Positions 1-7,272 are shown, numbered from the stretch's first letter. The stretch is 64,000 nucleotides of DNA from SSEF01 sp964398485 (GCA_964398485.1 CAYNMD010000001.1:12623-76622); one strand, 5' to 3'. The notes: generated from the sequence alone by a model not told the origin. Program-made: numbers and translations.

Positions 1-1
1 A

Positions 2-190
2 AGAGCACTTGGTGATATGAACCCAGTGACACTTACCAAGAGGCTCAAAATGCTCGAAGGCGAAGGGATTATTGGACGACGGACGGAGGCAATGGATAAA
101 CTCTCAGTTTCTTATTACTTGGAGGAGAAGGGGAAGCGGATGCTCCCGATACTCCGAAATATGAGGGATTTTGCGATGCAGTATCTCTAA
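2..190 (+). CDS. HxlR-family winged-helix regulator, C-terminal part
   Basis: The open frame enters from the left edge and stops at TAA 188-190, giving 62 residues. The text NPVTLTKRLKMLEGEGIIGR followed by YYLEEKGKRMLPIL matches the recognition helix, wing and terminal helix of HxlR/DUF24 regulators (typical pattern: LTKRLKELEEAGLVxR ... YxLTxKGxxLxPVL). These are small DNA-binding proteins that respond to redox or aldehyde stress. The N-terminal half, including any sensing cysteine, lies outside the window, so the signal cannot be inferred. The next transcription unit is the tRNA cluster in the same direction. Confidence 0.75.
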   Translation, partial: RALGDMNPVTLTKRLKMLEGEGIIGRRTEAMDKLSVSYYLEEKGKRMLPILRNMRDFAMQYL

Positions 191-225
191 AAAGGGGTGT
201 TTGGGCGCTAGAGAGGTTGCTCCAC

Positions 226-254
226 TTGATTCTTTTTTGAGGATATTGTAGCAT
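226..254 (+). promoter_or_regulatory. Putative sigma70 promoter for the tRNA cluster
   Basis: TTGATT at 226-231 and TAGCAT at 249-254 are separated by 17 bases, about 17 bases before tRNA-Ile. The boxes are imperfect but position and spacing fit a tRNA promoter. Confidence 0.4.
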
Positions 255-271
255 TCAGGGTGCTTTTTAAC

Positions 272-345
272 GGGCGATTAGCTCAGGTGGTTAGAGCGCG
301 TCACTGATAATGACGAGGTCCCAAGTTCGAGTCTTGGATCGCCCA
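272..345 (+). tRNA. tRNA-Ile (GAT)
   Basis: A 74-base cloverleaf. Acceptor strands GGGCGAT and ATCGCCC pair fully, the D-arm has the usual TAGCTCAG start, the anticodon loop reads CTGATAA (GAT) and the T-arm contains GTTCGAG. CCA is not encoded. First of three closely spaced tRNA genes that probably share one transcript. Confidence 0.96.
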
Positions 346-377
346 CATCTGGAAGGCAGCGTCCAGAAAGTATATAC

Positions 378-451
378 AGCGGGGTAGAGCAGTCTGGCAG
401 CTCGTCTGGCTCATAACCAGAAGGTCGGTGGTTCAAATCCACCCCCCGCAA
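378..451 (+). tRNA. Initiator tRNA-fMet (CAT)
   Basis: Anticodon CAT in loop CTCATAA. Position 1 is A (378) and position 72 is A (450), so the terminal acceptor pair is unpaired, the hallmark of bacterial initiator tRNA. The D-arm AGCAGTCTGGCAGCTC closely resembles the E. coli initiator. The anticodon stem is TCTGG/CCAGA, so only two of the usual three G-C pairs next to the loop are present. CCA is not encoded. Confidence 0.93.
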
Positions 452-521
452 CAAACTTCGCATTCAGCAGGTGACAGATACTGAGGCATCTTCTCTTGCT
501 TGGCTAAGTTGGGTATAATTT

Positions 522-595
522 GCCAGGGTAGCTCAGTTGGTTAGAGCACGGGACTCATAAGCCCGGGGTCGAGAGTTCGAATCTCTCCCCTGGTA
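522..595 (+). tRNA. tRNA with CAT anticodon (elongator Met or Ile2)
   Basis: Acceptor GCCAGGG pairs with CCCTGGT (terminal G-U pair), loop CTCATAA, T-arm GAGAG-TTCGAAT-CTCTC. The 1-72 pair excludes the initiator class. Sequence alone does not separate elongator tRNA-Met from tRNA-Ile2, whose C34 is modified to lysidine by TilS. The pair 31-39 in the anticodon stem is A-G, a mismatch. Confidence 0.9.
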
Positions 596-630
596 CTGGG
601 CGAAAATTGAATATCACGGGGGCGTACCCA

Positions 631-663
631 CCCGAACGACTGAGAGCCGTTCAGTCGGGCGGG
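631..663 (+). other. Hairpin between tRNA-CAT and the GIY-YIG gene
   Basis: CGACTGA (637-643) and TCAGTCG (651-657) form a perfect 7-bp stem, extended by CCCG/CGGG outside a small internal loop. No T-run follows. Just after it, GGGGCTCAGCTGG at 661-673 repeats the D-arm text of tRNA-Asp (GCTCAGCTGG), so this may be a tRNA remnant. Confidence 0.45.
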
Positions 664-675
664 GCTCAGCTGGCT

Positions 676-921
676 ATGTACACTGTTTATGTTTTACAAG
701 ATAATCGGGGAAGGTTATACAAGGGCATGACCAATAACCTGGTTCGACGACTTGCAGAACATAAAGGGGGTACAACAAAAACTACGCGTTCTATGAAGGA
801 TCTGCGTGTTGTATACTCCGAAGAGCATCCCGACAGAGTGTCAGCAAGAAAGCGAGAGATGTATTTAAAGTCTGCTGCTGGGAGGAGGTTTTTGAAGAAA
901 ATTTTATATACGGGGGCGTAG
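676..921 (+). CDS. Small GIY-YIG domain protein (UPF0213/YhbQ type)
   Basis: 81 residues starting MYTVYVLQDNRG. The ATG at 676 is chosen because the GIY half-motif (YTVYVLQ) begins immediately after it; a TTG at 607 would add 23 residues made of hairpin sequence. The second half is LYKGMTNNLVRRLAEHKGG, which matches YIG...T.nl..Rl.eH.. of the single-domain GIY-YIG family, with K in place of I. Family members are small putative nucleases; the physiological role of this one is unknown. The last ten bases, including stop TAG, lie inside the tRNA-Asp gene (912-988), so processing of the tRNA would cut the end off the message. Confidence 0.75.
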   Translation: MYTVYVLQDNRGRLYKGMTNNLVRRLAEHKGGTTKTTRSMKDLRVVYSEEHPDRVSARKREMYLKSAAGRRFLKKILYTGA

Positions 922-988
922 CTCAGCTGGTTAGAGCGACTGCCTGTCACGCAGTAGGTCGCCGGTTCGAGTCCGGTCGTCCCCGCCA
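912..988 (+). tRNA. tRNA-Asp (GTC)
   Basis: Acceptor GGGGGCG pairs with CGTCCCC, the anticodon stem and loop CTGCCTGTCACGCAG shows GTC, the T-arm has GTTCGAG, discriminator G, and CCA is encoded at 986-988, unlike the other tRNAs here. Its 5' end overlaps the last codons of the GIY-YIG gene. Confidence 0.96.
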
Positions 989-1087
989 TTCGGGATAAGC
1001 AGGTACATTAGTATCTGTTTTTCCTTTTGTAGAAGCCTCAAACACCGGTTCGAGGGTACTCTTTTTCACCATGAGACTCTCCTCACT

Positions 1088-1116
1088 TTTACCAATCAGT
1101 AAAAAGATTCTATACT
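1088..1116 (+). promoter_or_regulatory. Putative promoter of the 1140 gene
   Basis: TTTACC (1088-1093), 17-base spacer, TATACT (1111-1116). The start codon at 1140 is 23 bases downstream of the -10 box and no Shine-Dalgarno sequence is visible, so the leader is only about 16 bases. Confidence 0.5.
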
Positions 1117-1139
1117 ATTAAAAACTAATAATTTCAACT

Positions 1140-1790
1140 ATGGAACATAAACAAAGAGGTGCATTATATGTTGGCTTAGGTCTAGTTCTCATCTTTGGGC
1201 TAACCCTAGCTGTTACTTTTTATCTTGATCGGACGACTCCTTCTGAGACATCTACTAATAGCCAGAATCTTCCTCAATCAAAAGAAGGGCCTCGAGAGAG
1301 CAATCCTTGGATGAGTTTTGATAGCAAAAAAGACACGGGTCTAGCTTTAGGCGTGCAATTCAATTATCCAGCGGCTTGGCTTCAGAATGGGAGTCGCGAT
1401 AGCGGTACCGTTTCAGTTGTCCCATTTTTTGATAAAGACAAATACTCAAAGAAATGTGAGACCGTAAGTAATGGATCTGTAAACTGTCCTGAGACGGGGT
1501 TAGTGGCACAAATTATTGTAAGCAACTCCTCTTACGCTGCTCCAAAGACTACTTACAAAGATCAGAAAAATGAAAAAATTACTATCGGTGGACAAGTGGG
1601 TGTTAAAATTTCAGGCGTAGTAAAATCAGAAAGTCTCAGCCATGTTGCTTCGGTAGGGAAAAAAGAAACTCGAGTAATTGTCATGGGATTAGACAACCAG
1701 CAATATGAGTTTGTTATGATTACTGAAAACTCTGCACAAGATGAAATTTTCAATGAAATTATCAAAACTACAACGTTTGGAAATAAGTAA
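1140..1790 (+). CDS. Membrane-anchored PsbP-like extracytoplasmic protein
   Basis: 216 residues. One N-terminal membrane segment (about residues 9-28, GLGLVLIFGLTLAVTFYL) is followed by a Ser/Thr/Pro-rich linker and a globular domain with the text LGVQFNYPAAW near residue 80. That motif (small segment, then YP..W) is typical of PsbP/DUF-type proteins abundant in Patescibacteria and is shared with the genes at 3653 and 61021. Two cysteines near residues 101 and 110 could form a disulfide outside the cell. Function unknown. It has its own promoter, and a minus-strand terminator follows directly. AT-leaning codon use fits the host. Confidence 0.6.
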   Translation: MEHKQRGALYVGLGLVLIFGLTLAVTFYLDRTTPSETSTNSQNLPQSKEGPRESNPWMSFDSKKDTGLALGVQFNYPAAWLQNGSRDSGTVSVVPFFDKDKYSKKCETVSNGSVNCPETGLVAQIIVSNSSYAAPKTTYKDQKNEKITIGGQVGVKISGVVKSESLSHVASVGKKETRVIVMGLDNQQYEFVMITENSAQDEIFNEIIKTTTFGNK

Positions 1791-1796
1791 AAGAAT

Positions 1797-1829
1797 GGGG
1801 GGCGCCTAAAAATATCTCAGGCACCCCCC
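1797..1829 (-). terminator. Intrinsic terminator of the 1856-3457 gene
   Basis: GGGGGGCGCCT (1797-1807) and AGGCACCCCCC (1819-1829) pair at ten of eleven positions. Read on the minus strand the stem is followed by a T-rich stretch (ATTCTTTTACTT). It lies 27 bases past the stop codon. Confidence 0.7.
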
Positions 1830-1855
1830 TGTCGTCACATCTCTGCTGCCGTGGT

Positions 1856-3457
1856 TTACTGCGTGTTGGTTGAGGCGTAGTACGCGTTGCAACCGACAGC
1901 GTACTCGTTCAGCGTGAGACCTTCCATGAGTACGAGGCCTAGCTCAGCAACCGTACTGGCGCTGCTGCCGTTGTAGGACACCTGAAAATGAAGGTGTGTA
2001 CCGGTTGAACTCCCTCCGGTACTACCAACCGTTCCCAGTTGATCCCCCTGGTTCACTGCCCCAGAAGTTATGAGGCTTTGAGCTGTCATGTGGCCATAAA
2101 GAGTCTTGTAGCCATTGCCATGGTTGACCCTTACCCAATGACCGTAGCCAGATGCGTCGTAACCGTAGTCACCGGTATCGACCGTACCACTTGCCGCAGC
2201 ATAGATCGGCACATTGCTCTCCGAGCCATTCTGTTGGGAATAGTCGTCGAAGTCGAGCGAATAGTATCCGCTACCCGTATGGTAGGTATCGGTACCCCCG
2301 CCACAGAACACGGTACCGCCAGCTTGAACTGTCAACAGCCAGTTCTTTCCACCAGGCAGAGGAAGTTTCATAGCCAGAAGACTGCGGACCGGCCAGACAT
2401 TCCTTGACACTGATTTGTTTTCGGCTGCCTTGTGACCAGCAGCAACACCAGAGGACCATGCCTTGGTGGGCGTACCCACCACTGTGGTCGATGACCACCG
2501 CGTACTTGTTGTATTGGTGAATGGGTGCCCAGTAGTCAGAGCTGGATTCAAGTTCTCGATATCCAACAAACTTCTCAGGTCAACGATGTTGGGAAGACGC
2601 CAGTCGGTGTAACCGAAGTTGGCATTACTGCCCGTATTCATGTTGGCCACATAGTCCAAGGCCTGTTGCCAAGTGCCGCCGGAAAGACTGGAATTCTCCG
2701 TCCACATGAGACCAGTGAATCGATCAGTCACCGTGCCATTGCCATGGTTGATGAACCGAGATACAGGCGGGGTAACGCCAACTTCTAGGTCACCGTCATC
2801 TCGGGTGGCATAGCTCGTTGACTGACCAGTCTTTTGAAGGGTTATCTTCCCTCCACTTCCTGTCCTTACTGGCCACACATACCGTGTGCCCGCCTTACTG
2901 CCCGTTGCGAGACCTCCTGTTTCAAATTGGGCAAGCCATGCACCGCCACCTGGACTACTTGCCCAGCCCGAGAAGGTGGTGGTGGAGGTGTAGTAATAGA
3001 TAGTAGATCCGGACTGAACATTCGTAAATGGATGTCCACTAGTGATTGCGGGACCTGTACTTTCATGATTCACGAGACTTAGCAACTCAACCACATTCGG
3101 GAGTCGCCAGTCGGTGTAACCGAAGTTGGCATAGGTTCCTGCATTCATGCCCGCCACATAGTCAAGCGCCTGCTGCCAAGTTTTCGTGCCTGCAGGAAGG
3201 TTGGCACTCTGTGACCACATGAGGCCAGTCATGTTGTCCGTGACCGTGCCGTTCCCATGGCTCGTGAAGCGAGGGCTTACCAAGGGGACGCCAGCCAGGG
3301 TGGCGCCGTCGTGTCCGGTACCGGCGCAAGCAATGGATGACCCATATGCGTCGTAACAGGAAGTCTGGCCGGTTCTTGGCAGTTCCACTGCCCAAGATGA
3401 GATCATCAAGCAGGCAAGAAACCAGCCGATGACAAGGGTGCCGATACGATTTCTCAT
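1856..3457 (-). CDS. Secreted protein: two DUF1566 domains plus M23 metallopeptidase
   Basis: 533 residues. A signal peptide (cleavage near residue 23, SSWAVEL) is followed by two DUF1566/Lcl-type repeats with the family words HGNGTVTD.TGLMW, W.QALDYV..MN and YTDWRLPN (about residues 65-200 and 230-360). The C-terminal domain (about 385-520) is an M23 endopeptidase: Asp of YYSLDFD, His of LYGHM and the HLHF metal-binding pair are present, so it should cleave peptidoglycan cross-bridges or similar peptides. DUF1566 domains are thought to mediate surface binding. Codons are GC-rich at the third position, unlike neighbours, and the gene stands alone with its own terminator. GGAG lies about seven bases before the ATG. 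It looks acquired, probably from a proteobacterium. Confidence 0.85.
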   Translation of the reverse strand: MRNRIGTLVIGWFLACLMISSWAVELPRTGQTSCYDAYGSSIACAGTGHDGATLAGVPLVSPRFTSHGNGTVTDNMTGLMWSQSANLPAGTKTWQQALDYVAGMNAGTYANFGYTDWRLPNVVELLSLVNHESTGPAITSGHPFTNVQSGSTIYYYTSTTTFSGWASSPGGGAWLAQFETGGLATGSKAGTRYVWPVRTGSGGKITLQKTGQSTSYATRDDGDLEVGVTPPVSRFINHGNGTVTDRFTGLMWTENSSLSGGTWQQALDYVANMNTGSNANFGYTDWRLPNIVDLRSLLDIENLNPALTTGHPFTNTTSTRWSSTTVVGTPTKAWSSGVAAGHKAAENKSVSRNVWPVRSLLAMKLPLPGGKNWLLTVQAGGTVFCGGGTDTYHTGSGYYSLDFDDYSQQNGSESNVPIYAAASGTVDTGDYGYDASGYGHWVRVNHGNGYKTLYGHMTAQSLITSGAVNQGDQLGTVGSTGGSSTGTHLHFQVSYNGSSASTVAELGLVLMEGLTLNEYAVGCNAYYASTNTQ

Positions 3458-3619
3458 CGATTACTCCAAAAGTTAACAAAACCATAAAACACTAAACTGG
3501 TTAAGGTAGCTGCTCTATAGGAGGTCTCCCAAGTTGTTAATGAGCATAATTATCCTGGTGTCTTTTGATCGTTTTGTCAATAATACAACAAATAGTATCC
3601 TTGTTATTGTACAGACAAT

Positions 3620-3642
3620 ATGTTCTAACTTCGTCCCAGCAT
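3620..3642 (+). repeat. 23-bp direct repeat, copy 1
   Basis: ATGTTCTAACTTCGTC followed by CCAGCAT. It matches 4277-4299 at 21 of 23 positions. The two copies bracket the gene at 3653-4249. Confidence 0.7.
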
Positions 3643-3652
3643 CCCCGCCATT

Positions 3653-4249
3653 ATGTTTACACTTCAAAAAAGAATACTATTCGTTATCCTTTTCTTGTTT
3701 TCTACCGGGATTTTTTTATACATTCTTAACAAGGAAAGAGTTCCTCAAAATCCAGAAAGTATCAGCGAGGAATTGCCAATAACACAATCAACAACAGATC
3801 TAGGAGACCTCTATAAAGACTGGGTGACTTATCAGAATAGGCAGTTAGGATTTCAAACTCTTATCCCAGATAAGAGCCCTCTCACGGAAGAACTGGATGA
3901 AAACTTTATATATTTCCCCTTCGATGATAAAGAAATCCCTAGCTTAGGTAATTTTAGAAGTTCAGTCACAATTGGGATTGCTCAAGGAAATTTTATCAAT
4001 CGAGGTACACGATATAACCCAAACGAAACAGCCACTAGTAAATATCTAGGTGAAATAAATGGTTTAAAGGCTTATGAAATTATCCATGAAACAGATACTG
4101 GCGAAATCGAAGGGATGTTGACTATGTTTATTGGACCTACTTTTGACTACTACATAGACATGTCTGGTGGGGAATTTCCAAAAACATATACACCAGAGGA
4201 ACAAACAGCCTATCGCATAGTAGTTAAAAACTTTAGACTTATCCCTTGA
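3653..4249 (+). CDS. Membrane-anchored hypothetical protein, PsbP-like
   Basis: 198 residues. Residues 7-21 form a short hydrophobic segment (LFVILFLFSTGIFLYIL), followed by an acidic, Thr-rich linker and a domain beginning DWVTYQNRQLGFQTLIP, which aligns with DWQTYRNEEYGFELKYP of the gene at 61021. It ends with ..TAYRIVVKNFRLIP, the same kind of terminal strand seen in PsbP-like proteins. Probably an extracytoplasmic protein tethered to the membrane; function unknown. No ribosome binding site precedes the ATG. The gene is AT-rich and is flanked by two near-identical 23-bp direct repeats (3620 and 4277). Confidence 0.6.
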   Translation: MFTLQKRILFVILFLFSTGIFLYILNKERVPQNPESISEELPITQSTTDLGDLYKDWVTYQNRQLGFQTLIPDKSPLTEELDENFIYFPFDDKEIPSLGNFRSSVTIGIAQGNFINRGTRYNPNETATSKYLGEINGLKAYEIIHETDTGEIEGMLTMFIGPTFDYYIDMSGGEFPKTYTPEEQTAYRIVVKNFRLIP

Positions 4250-4276
4250 ATTCAAAAGATTGGGAGTTAATAAACC

Positions 4277-4299
4277 ATGTTCTAACTTCGTCTCAACAT
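4277..4299 (+). repeat. 23-bp direct repeat, copy 2
   Basis: ATGTTCTAACTTCGTC followed by TCAACAT. Differs from copy 1 (3620-3642) at two positions. In this copy the ends ATGTT and AACAT are inverted repeats of each other. Confidence 0.7.
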
Positions 4300-4313
4300 G
4301 TCTAAAAAACTTG

Positions 4314-4319
4314 TATAAT
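4314..4319 (+). promoter_or_regulatory. Putative -10 box of the VOC gene
   Basis: A perfect TATAAT 32 bases before the start at 4352. No convincing -35 box lies 16-18 bases upstream. Repeat copy 2 covers the -35 region. Confidence 0.4.
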
Positions 4320-4351
4320 ATACAAAGTCCAATAGTTAAAAACTCATACGT

Positions 4352-4777
4352 ATGCCAACAATAAACCCCTACATTAACTTCAATGGTAATGCCGAAGAGG
4401 CGTTCAAGTTTTATCAATCTGTTTTTGGTGGAGAGTTTGCCGAGGTTATCCGCTTTAAAGATATCGCGAGTGCCGAGTTTCCCGTACCTGAAAAAGAGGC
4501 GGATAAAATAATGCGTATCGCTCTTCCTATTGGTGGTAATGTTTTGATTGCTAACGATGTACCCGAAGCGATGGGACGGGTCAACGAAAACGAAAACCGC
4601 TCAAAAATTGCTGTTGTGACAGAGAGCCAAGAAGAGGCTGATAGAATCTTTAGTGGTCTTTCGGTAGGGGGAACAGTAGAAATGCCTATGACGGCAAGTC
4701 CTTGGGGAACCTCTTTTGCTATGTTCCGGGACAAGTATGGGATCGAATGGACTGTAGAATTCGCTGCCAAAAAATAA
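4352..4777 (+). CDS. VOC/PhnB-like family protein
   Basis: 141 residues. The start MPTINPYINFNGNAEEAFKF followed by YQSVFGGE is the signature of the PhnB-like branch of the vicinal oxygen chelate (glyoxalase/bleomycin resistance) superfamily. The middle ALPIGGNVLIANDVPEAMG and the end WGTSFAMFRDKYGIEWTVEF are equally typical. The length matches single-domain PhnB-like proteins. Members act as dimers, some metal-dependent, but substrates are mostly unknown and none can be assigned here. It precedes the EEP gene at 4826 with a 48-base gap, so the two may be co-transcribed. Confidence 0.88.
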   Translation: MPTINPYINFNGNAEEAFKFYQSVFGGEFAEVIRFKDIASAEFPVPEKEADKIMRIALPIGGNVLIANDVPEAMGRVNENENRSKIAVVTESQEEADRIFSGLSVGGTVEMPMTASPWGTSFAMFRDKYGIEWTVEFAAKK

Positions 4778-4825
4778 TTGATGGAGCAAATGTTTCATTT
4801 GATCCCGCTTGTTTATTGCTGAAGT

Positions 4826-5563
4826 ATGCTCAAAATTATTTCTCTCAATCTCGAACGATCGAAACACCTCCATCTCAACCTCCCATTTTTTCAACGAGAA
4901 AATCCTGATGTGCTCTGTCTCCAAGAAGTATTGGAAGCCGATATCGACCGTATCGCCCAAGAAACAGGCCTGGGGCATCATCTTTGGCTGCGGGATATAT
5001 TGACCGATGCGCCGGCTAATAGCGATGGCAAAACTGGATACTCTGGCCCAGCTCTATTTGCTCGTAGTCCCTTTATTGCTTCCGGGAGCGAGTATTACTA
5101 TATGCCCCAAAACGGTATTCAGCTTGAGCGAGAGTCCGAGTTTTATTCGGAGACTAACGCTCATGGTATCGTCTGGGCTACGGTGGAGAAAGGGGATGAG
5201 CAGTACACCTTGGTAACCACTCATTTTACTTGGTCAGAAGATGGTAGAGCTACTGAGAAACAAAAATCTGATTTTGAACATTTGAAAAAAATTTTGGATA
5301 CGCTCCCGCCGCATATTTTGACGGGCGATCTCAATGCTCCTCGTGGTTTTGGTATATGGGAAAAATTTGTTGCTTATTATGGTAGAGACTATATCCCACA
5401 AGGAATCACCTCTACTATCGACCCCAATCTTCATCGAGTGAAAAATCTCCAGTTGGTGGTGGATGGCATATTTGCTCACCCGATGTATCATGTCGATGAA
5501 GTAGCCATGGTTGAAGGAGTGAGTGATCACAAAGCGCTCGTCGCTTCTATCACACAGCATTGA
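4826..5563 (+). CDS. Endonuclease/exonuclease/phosphatase (EEP) family protein
   Basis: 245 residues with the EEP motifs in order: SLNLER (Asn near residue 7), CLQEV (catalytic-metal Glu near 34), THFTW (near 132), TGDLNAPRG (Asp/Asn near 167) and GVSDHKAL near the C-terminus (Asp-His pair). EEP enzymes are Mg-dependent phosphodiesterases acting on nucleic acids, phospholipids or nucleotides. There is no signal peptide, so a cytoplasmic role is likely. The sequence is not close to XthA, which is encoded separately at 48767; the substrate is open. Confidence 0.85.
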   Translation: MLKIISLNLERSKHLHLNLPFFQRENPDVLCLQEVLEADIDRIAQETGLGHHLWLRDILTDAPANSDGKTGYSGPALFARSPFIASGSEYYYMPQNGIQLERESEFYSETNAHGIVWATVEKGDEQYTLVTTHFTWSEDGRATEKQKSDFEHLKKILDTLPPHILTGDLNAPRGFGIWEKFVAYYGRDYIPQGITSTIDPNLHRVKNLQLVVDGIFAHPMYHVDEVAMVEGVSDHKALVASITQH

Positions 5564-5600
5564 GCAGCGTAGATAATTTTTTTTGGCGGGAATGTCTGTA

Positions 5601-5639
5601 TAAAAAAGAAAACGGGCACTGTTCGTTGAACAGTGCCCG
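5601..5639 (-). terminator. Strong intrinsic terminator of the PEP-CTERM gene
   Basis: Perfect 12-bp stem CGGGCACTGTTC / GAACAGTGCCCG with a 3-base loop (5613-5639). On the minus strand it is followed by TTTTCTTTTTTA. Confidence 0.92.
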
Positions 5640-5658
5640 GGCGGGTCAGGTGTGACCC

Positions 5659-6465
5659 TTACTTGTTGGAGCGGCGTCCGCTGCGGCGAGCGGTACCGCC
5701 GAGAGCGAACAGGGCCAGTGCGGCGAGCGACAGCGAGGCTGGCGTCGGCACGGACGAGGTCACCGTGTTGGACCAGTGGGCCGTGTAGTCCTGGCATTTC
5801 GCACCGGCGATGCTCGTGTCACCGCAGAAGTTGTACGCCTGCATGATGGTGGCCGAGAAGCCGGTGGAGCCGTTGATGGTGTTGTCCGTGTACTTCACCA
5901 CGCCGTTCACCCGGTACTCGTAGGCTGAGCCAGTGAAGCTGATCGAGAGATCGGTCCAGGCGTCGTAGTCGATGGCCACGCCGAGGTCCACCCACGCCAA
6001 GCCTTCCCAGATGCGGAGGCGCGCGCCGCCGTCACCGTAGTTGGTGAAGCCGATGATGGGGTAGTCAGTGACGGCTGAACCATTGGTCATGACGCCCCAC
6101 ATGTCGGTGCGGACGTGCCCGTTCTGGGTATTGGCCCACTCCTCGGGGATCCAGAGCGCTGCCGAGAGCACCGATCCAGCACCGCCCGAGATGGCATGTT
6201 GCTGCCCCTGGGTGTTGTAGAAGGTGCTCTGGTAGGCGGCCGGGCGGTTGCTCAGCCCATCGGCTTCGGAGATGCCGATGGCGAGGACATCGTTGCGGCC
6301 CTGGTAGGTGCCGATGTCACCGAAGCTGTGCGGGTCGTAGCGGTCCGTCACCCAGCCCACGGGGGCGTTGTCGAAACTCGGCATCACCAGCGCCGCCTGT
6401 GCGGGGAGAATCCCCAGCAAGAGACCAGTCAAGCCGGCCAGGAAAGTCAGAAACCTCTTCGTCAT
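5659..6465 (-). CDS. PEP-CTERM sorting-domain protein
   Basis: 268 residues. A signal peptide (FLTFLAGLTGLLLGILPAQA) is followed by a beta-rich domain of concanavalin-like look and a C-terminal tail VPTPASLSLAALALFALG ending in an Arg-rich stretch. That tail (P-x-P-x-S, transmembrane helix, basic end) is the PEP-CTERM signal recognised by exosortase in exopolysaccharide-making proteobacteria. No exosortase is visible in the window. The ATG at 6465 is chosen because AGGAG lies eight bases upstream and the signal peptide follows; an in-frame start at 6486 has no such site. Codons are strongly GC-rich, and the gene has its own promoter and terminator, so it looks transferred. Confidence 0.85.
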   Translation of the reverse strand: MTKRFLTFLAGLTGLLLGILPAQAALVMPSFDNAPVGWVTDRYDPHSFGDIGTYQGRNDVLAIGISEADGLSNRPAAYQSTFYNTQGQQHAISGGAGSVLSAALWIPEEWANTQNGHVRTDMWGVMTNGSAVTDYPIIGFTNYGDGGARLRIWEGLAWVDLGVAIDYDAWTDLSISFTGSAYEYRVNGVVKYTDNTINGSTGFSATIMQAYNFCGDTSIAGAKCQDYTAHWSNTVTSSVPTPASLSLAALALFALGGTARRSGRRSNK

Positions 6466-6518
6466 GTCGCGAACTCCTGTTGTCAACGAAACACACCCAC
6501 CACGGGTGCGTTCTGAGG

Positions 6519-6547
6519 AGGATAGAATATTTTTGTACTTTTGTCAA
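6519..6547 (-). promoter_or_regulatory. Promoter of the PEP-CTERM gene
   Basis: On the minus strand TTGACA (6542-6547), 17-base spacer, TATCCT (6519-6524). The leader of about 45 bases contains a small CACCC/GGGTG hairpin and the AGGAG ribosome binding site. Confidence 0.75.
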
Positions 6548-6592
6548 CCAATTCTTGCGAAGAATCCTTTTTGGAAAACGAATGAGTGATCT

Positions 6593-7255
6593 CTAGATTG
6601 AAAGAAGAAGGAACATAACGATTGAGTGGAGAGTGCTCCCCAGAAGGACAAAGACATGGAAGATCTCATGCATCCAAAAGTATCGCTTGGGAGGGAAGTG
6701 ATCCTCCAGAACGAAGAAGAGAACACCAAGGGTGTAAGCAATCCCACCACTTGCGAGGAGGATAAGCATGAGAGAAGTGAGATTCTCTCGCAGGGGTTGG
6801 AAAGCGATGAGGATCAGCCATCCCATGGCGAGATAGAGTGTCACAGAGAGGAAAGAGGGGCGTCGGAGATCAAAAAGTTTGATGCCAAAACTTACGAGCG
6901 CCAATCCCCAGATAACGCCAAAGAGTGACCAGCGCCAGCCACCATCTAGCCCAATAAAAAGAACCGGGGTATAGGTCGCTGCAATGAGAATGGAAATGAG
7001 GGCATGATCGAGTCTTTGTGCCCAGGCTTTGGTGCGAGGCCACCGTGGCGATAGGAGGTGGTAGCTGGTACTGCCGAGATAGAGGAGTATCATCCCACTG
7101 CCAAAAAGAGTGTACCCAGTGATATGCCAACCATCGAGTGAAGAGGATTGGATCAAGAGAAGAACGAGAATAGTGATAGCGCCAGCTGTTCCAACGAGAT
7201 GGAGGAGTCCGCTGACAATGTCGTTGGAGCGGTCGCGAAGCGAGGTGAATTCCAT
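6593..7255 (-). CDS. trhA: TrhA / hemolysin III family membrane protein (PAQR)
   Basis: 220 residues with seven predicted membrane helices. Family words are present: ND..SGLLHLVGTAGAI near the N-terminus, YLGSTSYHLL (His in helix 2-3 region), LDHALISILIAATYTPV (Asp-His pair) and a terminal MHEIFHVFVLLGSTLH with the paired histidines of the PAQR metal site. Bacterial PAQR proteins of this type (TrhA, YqfA, formerly hemolysin III) keep membrane fluidity balanced; true hemolytic activity is doubtful. The gene ends just downstream of the PEP-CTERM promoter and is read in the same direction. Confidence 0.92.
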   Translation of the reverse strand: MEFTSLRDRSNDIVSGLLHLVGTAGAITILVLLLIQSSSLDGWHITGYTLFGSGMILLYLGSTSYHLLSPRWPRTKAWAQRLDHALISILIAATYTPVLFIGLDGGWRWSLFGVIWGLALVSFGIKLFDLRRPSFLSVTLYLAMGWLILIAFQPLRENLTSLMLILLASGGIAYTLGVLFFVLEDHFPPKRYFWMHEIFHVFVLLGSTLHSIVMFLLLSI

Positions 7256-7272
7256 ACTATGATGGAGAAAGG

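Noticed and set aside
661..673. A fifth tRNA gene near 657
   Set aside because: Only the D-arm-like text is present; no acceptor, anticodon or T-arm pairing can be built.
2039..3485. Several frames opposite or overlapping the DUF1566/M23 gene
   Set aside because: All are GC-rich shadow frames of a gene with clear domains and signal peptide.
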